7,454 nucleotides of DNA from an uncultured Eubacteriales bacterium (GTDB lineage Bacteria; Bacillota_A; Clostridia; Lachnospirales; Lachnospiraceae): positions 1 to 7,454 of the forward strand of contig ONVT01000189.1 in NCBI GenBank assembly GCA_900321365.1. Direction: 5' to 3'. Below the pieces are notes generated by a model. That model saw only the letters and a list, made by a program, of their open reading frames with translations. It was not told where the DNA came from and did not search any database. Position numbers and translations under genes: made by a program. Positions 1-5,249 of this stretch are shown piece by piece (the stretch's first letter is position 1; the number at the start of each line of letters is the position of its first letter).

Positions 1-9
1 CATGCCCAA

Positions 10-50
10 AACCGCGGTATATGCGGTTAAACTAAGCGCTTTCCGGCGCT
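10..50 (+). repeat. Two short inverted repeats at the left edge
   Basis: Two small hairpin-capable repeats lie in tandem. AACCGC (10-15) pairs with GCGGTT (23-28) around a 7-base loop, and AGCGC (35-39) pairs with GCGCT (46-50) around a 6-base loop. Neither is followed by a run of T, so they do not make a convincing intrinsic terminator. They may lie at the tail or 3' end of an upstream gene cut off by the window. All three forward frames entering from the left close within about 52 bases, so no upstream reading frame can be identified. Confidence 0.3.
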
Positions 51-55
51 GACGC

Positions 56-85
56 TTGGAAATCGCTAAGGTTAACCAGTATAAC
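56..85 (+). promoter_or_regulatory. Candidate promoter for the microprotein / membrane protein / aminopeptidase unit
   Basis: TTGGAA (56-61) is a 4-of-6 match to a -35 hexamer. It is separated by 18 bases from TATAAC (80-85), a 5-of-6 match to a -10 hexamer. Transcription would begin near 92 and leave a leader of about 75 bases before the first start codon at 167. The spacer contains the 8-bp palindrome GGTTAACC (70-77), which could be an operator but is short enough to be chance. The call rests on hexamer match and position only. Confidence 0.45.
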
Positions 86-166
86 TGTGCTGCGGGCAGG
101 GCTCACGGCGAAGTGGAGTGATTGTTCACAACTCGTTTGAAAAGAAAAAAACAGAGGTACTGAATT

Positions 167-325
167 ATGAAATCAGAAGAAAAGATATACAAGACGATGA
201 GTCTGACGGGAGTCATTTCCCTGACTGCAGGCATTGTCATCATCGTGATCGGAGTCGCGACCGGAGTAATGACGATTGTGTCGGGAGCGATGCTGCTGTC
301 AAGAAAGAAGGACGTGCTGTTCTGA
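167..325 (+). CDS. 52-residue hydrophobic microprotein
   Basis: This short gene encodes 52 residues beginning MKSEEKIYKTM and ending SRKKDVLF. I do not know its function. Residues 11-44 are almost wholly hydrophobic and contain a GVATG turn (29-33). They could form one long membrane helix or a tight two-helix hairpin, with charged residues at both ends (KSEEK at the start, RKK at 46-48). A Shine-Dalgarno match AGAGG (153-157) sits 9 bases before the ATG. The stop codon TGA (323-325) overlaps the Shine-Dalgarno site of the next gene, so the two are probably translationally coupled. The length, clean composition, ribosome site and coupling all argue for a real gene. From memory, similar ~50-residue proteins precede comparable three-helix proteins in Lachnospiraceae; I could not check this. 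It could act as a partner or assembly factor of the downstream membrane protein. Confidence 0.72.
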   Translation: MKSEEKIYKTMSLTGVISLTAGIVIIVIGVATGVMTIVSGAMLLSRKKDVLF

Positions 326-328
326 GGT
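324..328 (+). promoter_or_regulatory. Ribosome binding site overlapping the microprotein stop
   Basis: GAGGT begins inside the TGA stop of the upstream microprotein gene and lies 8 bases before the ATG at 337. It fixes the start of the 105-residue membrane protein at 337. The same frame stays open back to 118, but an ATG there would span the whole microprotein gene in another frame and has no comparable ribosome site. The arrangement implies translational coupling. Confidence 0.7.
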
Positions 329-336
329 TGACGCGG

Positions 337-654
337 ATGGCAGGAAAGAGAAGATATCGGTTTGAATACCGGAGCCGGTACGGACGGGGGATCGTGTCCA
401 CTGTGACGAGCGCTGTGTCGATCGTGATCTTCCTCTCGGCGGTATTTATCTGTATGGTCATGGCGGGAAAGGCACCAGAGTGGATCGGGGCACTGGGCTT
501 TTCCGGTTTTGTGATGGCATTCTATGGTATGATCGTGGGGCTCGCGAGCTTCCGTGAGCGGAACGAGTCCTATGCGCTGAGCAAGGCCGGGACACTGATG
601 GGCGGAGCCATGGTTGCGGTATGGTTCATCGTTTTCTGCATCGGGATGGCATAG
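337..654 (+). CDS. Small three-helix integral membrane protein (DUF6142-like)
   Basis: The 105-residue product starts MAGKRRYRFEYRSRYGR, a strongly basic N-terminus likely to stay in the cytoplasm. Three hydrophobic segments follow at about residues 19-42, 49-71 and 84-105, so the C-terminus is probably outside or buried. The linker after the second helix (SFRERNESY, 71-79) is charged and cytoplasmic under the positive-inside rule. No catalytic motif is visible. The overall design and length resemble the DUF6142-type membrane proteins I recall from Lachnospiraceae; this is recognition by memory, not a search. The gene follows the microprotein with 11 bases between stop and start, and precedes the aminopeptidase-like gene by 27 bases, so the three probably form one transcript. 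A membrane platform or accessory role is possible but unproven. Confidence 0.8.
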   Translation: MAGKRRYRFEYRSRYGRGIVSTVTSAVSIVIFLSAVFICMVMAGKAPEWIGALGFSGFVMAFYGMIVGLASFRERNESYALSKAGTLMGGAMVAVWFIVFCIGMA

Positions 655-657
655 ATC

Positions 658-665
658 AGGAGAGG
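658..665 (+). promoter_or_regulatory. Widely spaced ribosome binding site of the aminopeptidase gene
   Basis: AGGAGAGG is a strong Shine-Dalgarno sequence, but it ends 16 bases before the ATG at 682, well beyond the usual 5-10. The frame upstream of 682 is closed by a TAG at 652-654, and no ATG, GTG or TTG lies between that stop and 682 in frame. The ATG at 682 is therefore the only ordinary start near this site. Local mRNA folding or inefficient initiation would explain the spacing. Confidence 0.5.
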
Positions 666-681
666 AATACAAGTACACTGT

Positions 682-2769
682 ATGGAAAACATCTGGTTTG
701 ACGAAGATGAAAAAGCATTGCTGGATGAGCGATATGAACTGGCAGTCGGAAGAGTCAGGGAGATTCTGCAGGAACAGACGGTTCCTGCTGATTTTGTTTC
801 ATACTTTCACTCTGCCGCCCGTTTCATCCTGCTGTGCGATGAGGTGAAGACGAGGCTGGAGACGGGAGTCTACGATGAGGATCCTTCACAGATGAAGGCG
901 GATAACCTTGCACTGTATGAAGATATCCTGCCGGCGCATTACGGGGAAAGCTTTGCCAATCCTGCTTACGCATGCTTAAAACTCGGAGACGGAATGGGAA
1001 AGCTGCTGTGCTTTCTGTACGCCCAGGTGAGAGGCCTGATCGCCTATGTCTTCGAGGGCAAGCTGGAGGAGGCGGTGGCACATGTGGAGCTGTTCGTCCA
1101 GGTGTACGGGATTCTCTGTACCTCAGGTCAGGAAGATGCTGCTGATGCGGTGAAGGACGCGCTCTACTGGTTTGAGAGTGACTACGCGGACGTGATCGCC
1201 TCCCATGTAATCCGGGAGGGGATTGACCCTGACTGCAGCTTCTTCACAAATATATTGATGAATGCCGATCTGTCGAACACGGACTACCTGTACCGCTACG
1301 GCGAATACATTACGGAAAATGAGATCCGGATGGCGCAATTCCTTGCCTCTCTTCCACAGGAGGAGATCGACCGAATGGCGGACACCTGGTCGGAAGGTTA
1401 CCGGATGGGATTTGTCCTTTCGAAGAAGCCGCTGGAGAAGAAGCGCACGGTGAACCTGCACTATTTTGCCGGGTTTGAGAGAGTGGCGAGGAAGACGGTA
1501 GAGAACTTCCGTAGGATGGGGCTGAGAACGACCGTGTACCGCTGCGGCGTGAGCGCATTGACGATCCACGGAGCCGTCCGGACAGGGTTCACGGGGGCGG
1601 TTCCGAATCCGCAGTATGACTATGACCACAAGGAAGACGCCGCGCTGATGCTCGATGCAAGGTATGCCGAGAGGAGAGTGGATGTCTCCCTGTCTGTCTA
1701 TGAGCAGTATAAGGAGCTGGCAAATGCGCACGGCGGCCCTGCCGTCCTGGAGCTGTTCGGCCAGACTCCCTTTGAGCCGAAGAGCAGCCCGAATGCCTGG
1801 TCGTACGACGATTCCCAGCGCGCGCTGAACGTGAAGCTCAGGAACCGGATGAACCAGATCCGGCAGGAGTACGTCATCGGAAAGGAGCGCAGCTTCACGA
1901 TCATTTCCTTCCCGACCCCAGAAATCGATAAGGATCGATTTGAAGAAATCTTCCGCGAGACGATTCGCGTCAATACGCTGGACGGAGACCTGTACCGGAA
2001 GATCCAGGGAAGGATCATTGACATCCTGGATCAGGGAACGAAGGCCCATATCCTGGGGGCGAACGGAAACCGGACTGACCTTACGGTCTGTTTCCAGACG
2101 CTGACAGATCCCCAGAAGGAGACGCTCTTCGAGAACTGCGGCGCGGACGTCAACATTCCTGTCGGCGAGGTATTTACTTCCCCCAGGCTCAAAGGGACGA
2201 ACGGCGTGCTCCATGTATCGCAGGTCTACCTGGAAGGCCTGAACTTCCGGGATCTGGAGATCCGTTTCAGGGACGGCATGATTGAGAACGCCTCCTGCGC
2301 GAATTTCGGAACGAAGGAGGAGAATGACGCCTATATCCGGGAAAACATCCTGTTTTACCACGACACGCTTCCGATGGGAGAATTCGCGATCGGCACGAAC
2401 ACAACGGCTTTCGCGATGGCGCGGAAATACGGGATTGCGCCGAAGCTTCCGATTCTGATCGCGGAGAAGACCGGCCCTCATTTCGCGGTGGGAGATACCT
2501 GTTATTCCTGGGAGGAGGACAACCACGTCTATAATCCGGACGGCAGGGAGATCATCGCAAAGGAGAATGAGGTGTCCCGCCTCAGGAAGGAGGATCCTTC
2601 GAAAGCATACTTTGACTGCCACACGGATATCACGATTCCCTACGAGGAACTCGGTCTGATCGAGGTTCTGGGTGAGAATGGTTTCCGCTCGGAGATCATC
2701 CGTGACGGCCGTTTCGTCCTGAGCGGAACAGAGGAACTCAACACTCCGCTGGAACAGGCGTCCATGTAG
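682..2769 (+). CDS. M29-like metallo-aminopeptidase with long N-terminal extension
   Basis: This 695-residue protein probably removes N-terminal amino acids from peptides in the cytoplasm; there is no signal peptide or membrane segment. The C-terminal half matches the thermophilic aminopeptidase family M29. FTIISFPTPEID (405-416) resembles the family's PTPEW segment, GNRTDLTV (462-469) its GTDLT segment, and NIPVGEVFTSP (491-501) its NxPxEEVFT segment. Likely ligands of the two metal ions are E496, E567 (MGEFAIG), H600 (GPHFAVG), Y608, H647 and D649 (CHTDI), in the same E-E-H-Y-H-D order as the family. All six are present, so the enzyme looks active. Classical M29 enzymes have about 410 residues. 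Here residues 1 to about 250 form an extra, mainly helical region rich in charged and aromatic residues that I do not recognise. The gene lies 27 bases after the small membrane protein gene and no intrinsic terminator follows it. The specific substrate cannot be told from sequence. Confidence 0.85.
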   Translation: MENIWFDEDEKALLDERYELAVGRVREILQEQTVPADFVSYFHSAARFILLCDEVKTRLETGVYDEDPSQMKADNLALYEDILPAHYGESFANPAYACLKLGDGMGKLLCFLYAQVRGLIAYVFEGKLEEAVAHVELFVQVYGILCTSGQEDAADAVKDALYWFESDYADVIASHVIREGIDPDCSFFTNILMNADLSNTDYLYRYGEYITENEIRMAQFLASLPQEEIDRMADTWSEGYRMGFVLSKKPLEKKRTVNLHYFAGFERVARKTVENFRRMGLRTTVYRCGVSALTIHGAVRTGFTGAVPNPQYDYDHKEDAALMLDARYAERRVDVSLSVYEQYKELANAHGGPAVLELFGQTPFEPKSSPNAWSYDDSQRALNVKLRNRMNQIRQEYVIGKERSFTIISFPTPEIDKDRFEEIFRETIRVNTLDGDLYRKIQGRIIDILDQGTKAHILGANGNRTDLTVCFQTLTDPQKETLFENCGADVNIPVGEVFTSPRLKGTNGVLHVSQVYLEGLNFRDLEIRFRDGMIENASCANFGTKEENDAYIRENILFYHDTLPMGEFAIGTNTTAFAMARKYGIAPKLPILIAEKTGPHFAVGDTCYSWEEDNHVYNPDGREIIAKENEVSRLRKEDPSKAYFDCHTDITIPYEELGLIEVLGENGFRSEIIRDGRFVLSGTEELNTPLEQASM

Positions 2770-2807
2770 AACGCAGATACTTAACGCGCCGCCGGAACAG
2801 GTGTCCA
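2746..2807 (+). repeat. Imperfect 19-bp direct repeat flanking the aminopeptidase stop
   Basis: CCGCTGGAACAGGCGTCCA (2746-2764) recurs as CCGCCGGAACAGGTGTCCA (2789-2807), 17 of 19 identical, with the copies offset by 43 bases. The first copy is the last coding sequence of the aminopeptidase gene. The second lies in the gap and runs into the palindrome over the pur -35 box. The pair could be two binding sites for one regulator or the remnant of a local duplication. Confidence 0.55.
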
Positions 2808-2821
2808 CAGATGTTGACACC
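2800..2821. promoter_or_regulatory. Operator-like near-palindrome over the pur promoter -35
   Basis: The arms GGTGTC (2800-2805) and GACACC (2816-2821) are perfectly complementary. The inner ACA (2807-2809) and TGT (2812-2814) also pair, so 9 of 11 symmetric positions match around a centre between 2810 and 2811. The right arm covers the TTGACA -35 hexamer, so a bound protein would block RNA polymerase. An RNA hairpin here would lack a following U run, which argues against a terminator. The motif does not fit the Bacillus PurR box (CCGAAC core) or the E. coli PurR site. The regulator is unknown. Confidence 0.5.
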
Positions 2822-2842
2822 CTTACCTGAGGCGGTTAGAAT
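2814..2842 (+). promoter_or_regulatory. Sigma-A-type promoter of the purE-purM-purN-purD operon
   Basis: A perfect -35 hexamer TTGACA (2814-2819) is followed by a 17-base spacer and TAGAAT (2837-2842), a 5-of-6 match to the -10 consensus. Transcription would begin near 2849, leaving a leader of about 39 bases before purE. That is too short for a guanine or other purine riboswitch, and no riboswitch-like structure is apparent. Regulation is more likely at initiation, through the overlapping palindrome. The leader also carries AGTGTTTT twice (2855-2862 and 2867-2874), 12 bases apart. Confidence 0.75.
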
Positions 2843-2874
2843 CATGCAGGATTAAGTGTTTTCAAGAGTGTTTT

Positions 2875-2880
2875 GGGAGG
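2875..2880 (+). promoter_or_regulatory. Ribosome binding site fixing the purE start
   Basis: GGGAGG lies 7 bases before the ATG at 2888. An in-frame TTG at 2873 would add five residues but would place the Shine-Dalgarno site inside the coding sequence. The ATG gives a product beginning MPEVGIVMGSDSD, as usual for PurE. Confidence 0.85.
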
Positions 2881-2887
2881 AACATAC

Positions 2888-3379
2888 ATGCCAGAAGTCG
2901 GTATCGTGATGGGTTCGGATTCGGACATGGCGGTCATGGAGAAAGCCAGGGAAGTTCTGAAAGAGTTCGGGGTGGAATCGGAGATGAGAGTGATTTCTGC
3001 CCACAGGGAACCCGATATTTTCTATGAATACGCGAAGAGCGCGGAGAGCCGCGGCCTGAAGGTGATCATCGCCGGAGCCGGCATGGCGGCGCATCTTCCT
3101 GGAATGTGCGCGGCGCTGTTTTCCCTGCCTGTCATCGGGGTGCCGATTGCGGGCGGAACGCTGGGCGGAAAGGATGCGCTGTATTCGATCCTGCAGATGC
3201 CCCCCGGGATTCCGGTAGCGACCGTTGCGGTAAACGGCGCGACGAACGCAGGACTTCTTGCGGTACGGATACTGGCGGTCGAGCGTGTGTCCCTTCGGAA
3301 GAAGCTGAAGGAATACAGCAGGAGGATGAGCGAGGCCGTGCAGGAGAAAGACCGGAAGCTGCAGGAGAGGCTTGTGTAA
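2888..3379 (+). CDS. purE: N5-carboxyaminoimidazole ribonucleotide mutase (PurE)
   Basis: The 163-residue cytoplasmic enzyme moves the carboxyl group of N5-CAIR to carbon 4, giving CAIR in purine synthesis. Family members form octamers. The length is normal. GSDSD (9-13) is the phosphate-binding loop, SAHREP (37-42) carries the catalytic histidine H39, AGMAAHLPG (64-72) lines the active site, and MPPGIPVATVAVNGATNAGLLA completes the fold. Most class I enzymes read SAHRTP; here the threonine is glutamate (E41). I recall this variant in other Clostridia but could not search. Class I PurE normally works with PurK, which is not in the window, so the class assignment is an inference from the AHR and AAHLPG motifs. 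The gene is first in the operon, 45 bases after its -10 box; purM starts 97 bases after its stop. The C-terminal ~30 residues are a charged helix. Confidence 0.93.
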   Translation: MPEVGIVMGSDSDMAVMEKAREVLKEFGVESEMRVISAHREPDIFYEYAKSAESRGLKVIIAGAGMAAHLPGMCAALFSLPVIGVPIAGGTLGGKDALYSILQMPPGIPVATVAVNGATNAGLLAVRILAVERVSLRKKLKEYSRRMSEAVQEKDRKLQERLV

Positions 3380-3476
3380 ATACCTGTTCACAGCAATCAT
3401 CCGGCAGTAAATAACGTTCACGGGTATAATCTGAAGAATGACGACAGAAAAGTGTCCGGGCAGCAGAGGAAGAAAT

Positions 3477-4505
3477 ATGGATTACAGACAGGCAGGTGTA
3501 GATATTGAGGCGGGCTATGAATCTGTCCGCCTCATGAAGCAGTTTATCGCGCGGACAAACCGGCCAGAGGTGCTGTCCGACATCGGAGGCTTCTCGGGCG
3601 CATTTTCCATGGACGCGTTCCGGGATATGGAGGAGCCGGTGCTTGTGTCCGGGACAGACGGCGTCGGGACCAAGCTGAAGCTGGCATTTCTGATGGACCG
3701 GCACGACACGGTCGGAATCGACTGCGTCGCCATGTGTGTCAATGACATCGCCTGCACCGGAGGCGAGCCGCTGTTTTTCCTTGACTACATTGCCTGCGGG
3801 AAGAATGTCCCCCGGAAGATCGCGCAGATTGTCAGGGGTGTGTCCGAGGGCTGTGTCCAGGCGGGCGCGGCGCTGATCGGCGGCGAGACGGCGGAGATGC
3901 CGGGCTTCTACCCGGAGGAGGAATATGACCTGGCCGGGTTCGCGGTAGGAGTCGCGGACCGCGCGAAGATGATCACCGGGAAGGAGATCAGGGAGGGAGA
4001 CGTCCTTGTGGGAATCGCCTCGAGCGGCGTTCACAGCAACGGGTACTCGCTGGTGCGGAAGGTATTTCCCATGGATGAAAAGACTCTTTCCACTTATCAT
4101 GAGGCGCTCGGGGAGACACTCGGCGATGCGCTCCTGCGTCCGACGAAGATCTATGTGAAGTCGCTCAGAAATGTGAAGGAGGCAGGGATCACCATCAGGG
4201 GCTGCAGCCATATCACGGGCGGAGGCTTCTATGAGAATGTGCCGCGCATGCTTCCGGAGGGGAAAAAGGCCGTGATCGACAGGGGCAGCTTCCCTGTGCC
4301 GGAGATCTTCCGCATGATCCAGACAGGAGGGAACATCCTGGACCATGTGATGTTCAATACCTTCAACATGGGGATCGGTATGGTCCTGGCTCTTGATCCG
4401 GCAGATGCGGATCATGCGGTGGAGGCTGCGTGCCAGGCAGGTGAGAGCGCGTATGTCATCGGGAGGATCGAAGCCGGGGAGAGATGCGTGGAGATTGCAG
4501 GATAG
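3477..4505 (+). CDS. purM: Phosphoribosylformylglycinamidine cyclo-ligase (AIR synthetase)
   Basis: The 342-residue enzyme closes the imidazole ring: FGAM plus ATP gives AIR. Length and motifs fit a complete PurM. They are [12 protein letters not shown] (2-13), [10 protein letters not shown] (58-67, glycine-rich nucleotide site), VAMCVNDI (84-91), [10 protein letters not shown] (95-104), [14 protein letters not shown] (132-145), [11 protein letters not shown] (181-191), HITGGG (245-250) and FNTFNMGIG (293-301). I chose the ATG at 3477 because AGAGGAAG (3465-3472) lies just before it and the protein then begins [10 protein letters not shown] like its relatives. The in-frame ATG at 3438 would add 13 residues, includes no family motif and has no good ribosome site. 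The 97-base gap after purE holds a consensus TATAAT (3425-3430) without a matching -35, so an internal promoter is only a possibility. Substrate AIR passes on to the PurK/PurE step. Confidence 0.95.
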   Translation: MDYRQAGVDIEAGYESVRLMKQFIARTNRPEVLSDIGGFSGAFSMDAFRDMEEPVLVSGTDGVGTKLKLAFLMDRHDTVGIDCVAMCVNDIACTGGEPLFFLDYIACGKNVPRKIAQIVRGVSEGCVQAGAALIGGETAEMPGFYPEEEYDLAGFAVGVADRAKMITGKEIREGDVLVGIASSGVHSNGYSLVRKVFPMDEKTLSTYHEALGETLGDALLRPTKIYVKSLRNVKEAGITIRGCSHITGGGFYENVPRMLPEGKKAVIDRGSFPVPEIFRMIQTGGNILDHVMFNTFNMGIGMVLALDPADADHAVEAACQAGESAYVIGRIEAGERCVEIAG

Positions 4506-4571
4506 CCAGATACCGTTCGAATGTCCGGGTCCGTCAGGACGAAGCAGTTTCGATTATGGTATCGGCAGCAG

Positions 4572-4602
4572 GCCGGATTGTCGGTGTCTGATCAATTCCG
4601 GC
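4572..4602 (+). other. Hairpin in the purM-purN gap
   Basis: GCCGGA (4572-4577) pairs with TCCGGC (4597-4602), and the stem extends through TTG (4578-4580) with CAA (4593-4595) past a one-base bulge, leaving a 12-base loop. It ends 13 bases before the purN Shine-Dalgarno site. No T run follows, so it is not a standard terminator. It may affect mRNA stability or purN translation, or may be chance in GC-rich sequence. Confidence 0.35.
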
Positions 4603-4615
4603 GCAGATCAATGAC

Positions 4616-4621
4616 GAGGAA
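4616..4621 (+). promoter_or_regulatory. Ribosome binding site fixing the purN start
   Basis: GAGGAA lies 4 bases before the ATG at 4626 (6 from its GAGG core). It falls downstream of two other in-frame ATGs at 4521 and 4611, neither of which has a recognisable Shine-Dalgarno site. It therefore supports 4626 as the start, giving MLNIAVLVSGGGTNLQ. Confidence 0.75.
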
Positions 4622-4625
4622 CGAT

Positions 4626-5249
4626 ATGCTGAACATAGCAGTGCTGGTGTCGGGCGGGGGTACGAACCTCCAGGCGATCATCGACGCCATTGAAGACGGA
4701 ACCATTCAGAACGCGCGGATCTGCCTGGTTCTGTCGAACAACCACGATGTGTACGCGCTGGAGCGGGCGAAGAAGGCGGGGCTTAAGAGCGTGGTGGTCA
4801 GCCCCCGGGACCATCTCTCCCGGGATGAGTTTGAGGACACGCTTTTCCGTACCGTGCAGGAGAGCGGCGCGGATCTGGTTGTCCTTGCGGGCTTCCTCTG
4901 CGTGATTCCGTCCTGGATGACGGAGTTTTACGAGAACCGGATCCTGAATATCCACCCGTCCCTGATCCCATCTTTCTGCGGAACCGGGTACTATGGGCTG
5001 AAGGTGCATGAGGCGGCGCTCGAAAGAGGCGTGAAGATCTCGGGGGCGACGGTGCATTTTGTGGACAGCGGAACAGACACAGGTCCGATTCTGCTTCAGA
5101 AGGCAGTCGAAGTGAAGCCGGATGACACGCCGAAAACCCTGCAGCAGCGCATCATGGAAGAGGCGGAGTGGAAGATTCTGCCTCAGGCCATTGATCTGAT
5201 CTCCCGGGGAAAGGTGAGAGTGGAAGGAAGAAAGGTGACAATCCTATGA
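4626..5249 (+). CDS. purN: Phosphoribosylglycinamide formyltransferase (GAR transformylase)
   Basis: The 207-residue cytoplasmic enzyme transfers a formyl group from 10-formyltetrahydrofolate to GAR, giving FGAR. The N-terminal VLVSGGGTNLQAII (6-19) is the phosphate-binding loop. The catalytic triad is intact: N108 and H110 in NIHPSLIP, and D151 in HFVDSGTDTGP, seven residues after H144 as in the E. coli enzyme. The segment CGTGYYGLKVHEAAL (118-132) is the loop after the active site in its typical clostridial form. Length is normal with the start at 4626. An upstream extension of the frame to 4521 would add 35 residues with no homology to the fold. A gap of 120 bases separates it from purM, and its stop overlaps the start of purD (ATGA). 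It uses the GAR made by the next gene's product, PurD. Confidence 0.95.
   Translation: MLNIAVLVSGGGTNLQAIIDAIEDGTIQNARICLVLSNNHDVYALERAKKAGLKSVVVSPRDHLSRDEFEDTLFRTVQESGADLVVLAGFLCVIPSWMTEFYENRILNIHPSLIPSFCGTGYYGLKVHEAALERGVKISGATVHFVDSGTDTGPILLQKAVEVKPDDTPKTLQQRIMEEAEWKILPQAIDLISRGKVRVEGRKVTIL

Noticed and set aside
123..130. TGTTCACA shared by the left leader and the purE-purM gap (3385-3392) as a common regulator site
   Set aside because: A single 8-base match within a window of this size is likely by chance, and the flanks do not agree.
118..336. N-terminal extension of the three-helix membrane protein back to 118
   Set aside because: The added residues are charged, low in motif content and overlap the microprotein gene in another phase. 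The ATG at 337 has a good ribosome site and gives a typical membrane protein start.
2791..2800. PurR-type PurBox upstream of purE
   Set aside because: CCGGAAC has an extra G compared with the CCGAAC core, and the AT-rich flanks and the second inverted box are missing.
1123..2820. 565-codon open frame on the minus strand opposite the aminopeptidase gene
   Set aside because: It mirrors the codon pattern of the real gene. Its translation is rich in Arg, Leu and Val with no recognisable motif, and the + strand frame contains intact M29 motifs.
2770..2835. Intrinsic terminator after the aminopeptidase gene
   Set aside because: Stems can form, but no U run follows them, and the same bases are better explained by the promoter and palindrome.
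2849..2887. Purine riboswitch in the pur leader
   Set aside because: The leader after the predicted transcription start is about 39 bases, too short for the three-helix aptamer, and no conserved loop sequences are present.
3425..3430. Perfect TATAAT in the purE-purM gap as an internal promoter
   Set aside because: No -35-like hexamer lies 16-18 bases upstream and there is no extended -10 TG, so the hexamer alone is not enough.
3132..4415. 427-codon minus-strand frame opposite purE and purM
   Set aside because: It covers parts of two certain genes and their gap, is His/Arg-rich with no motif, and is explained as an antisense shadow in GC-rich sequence.
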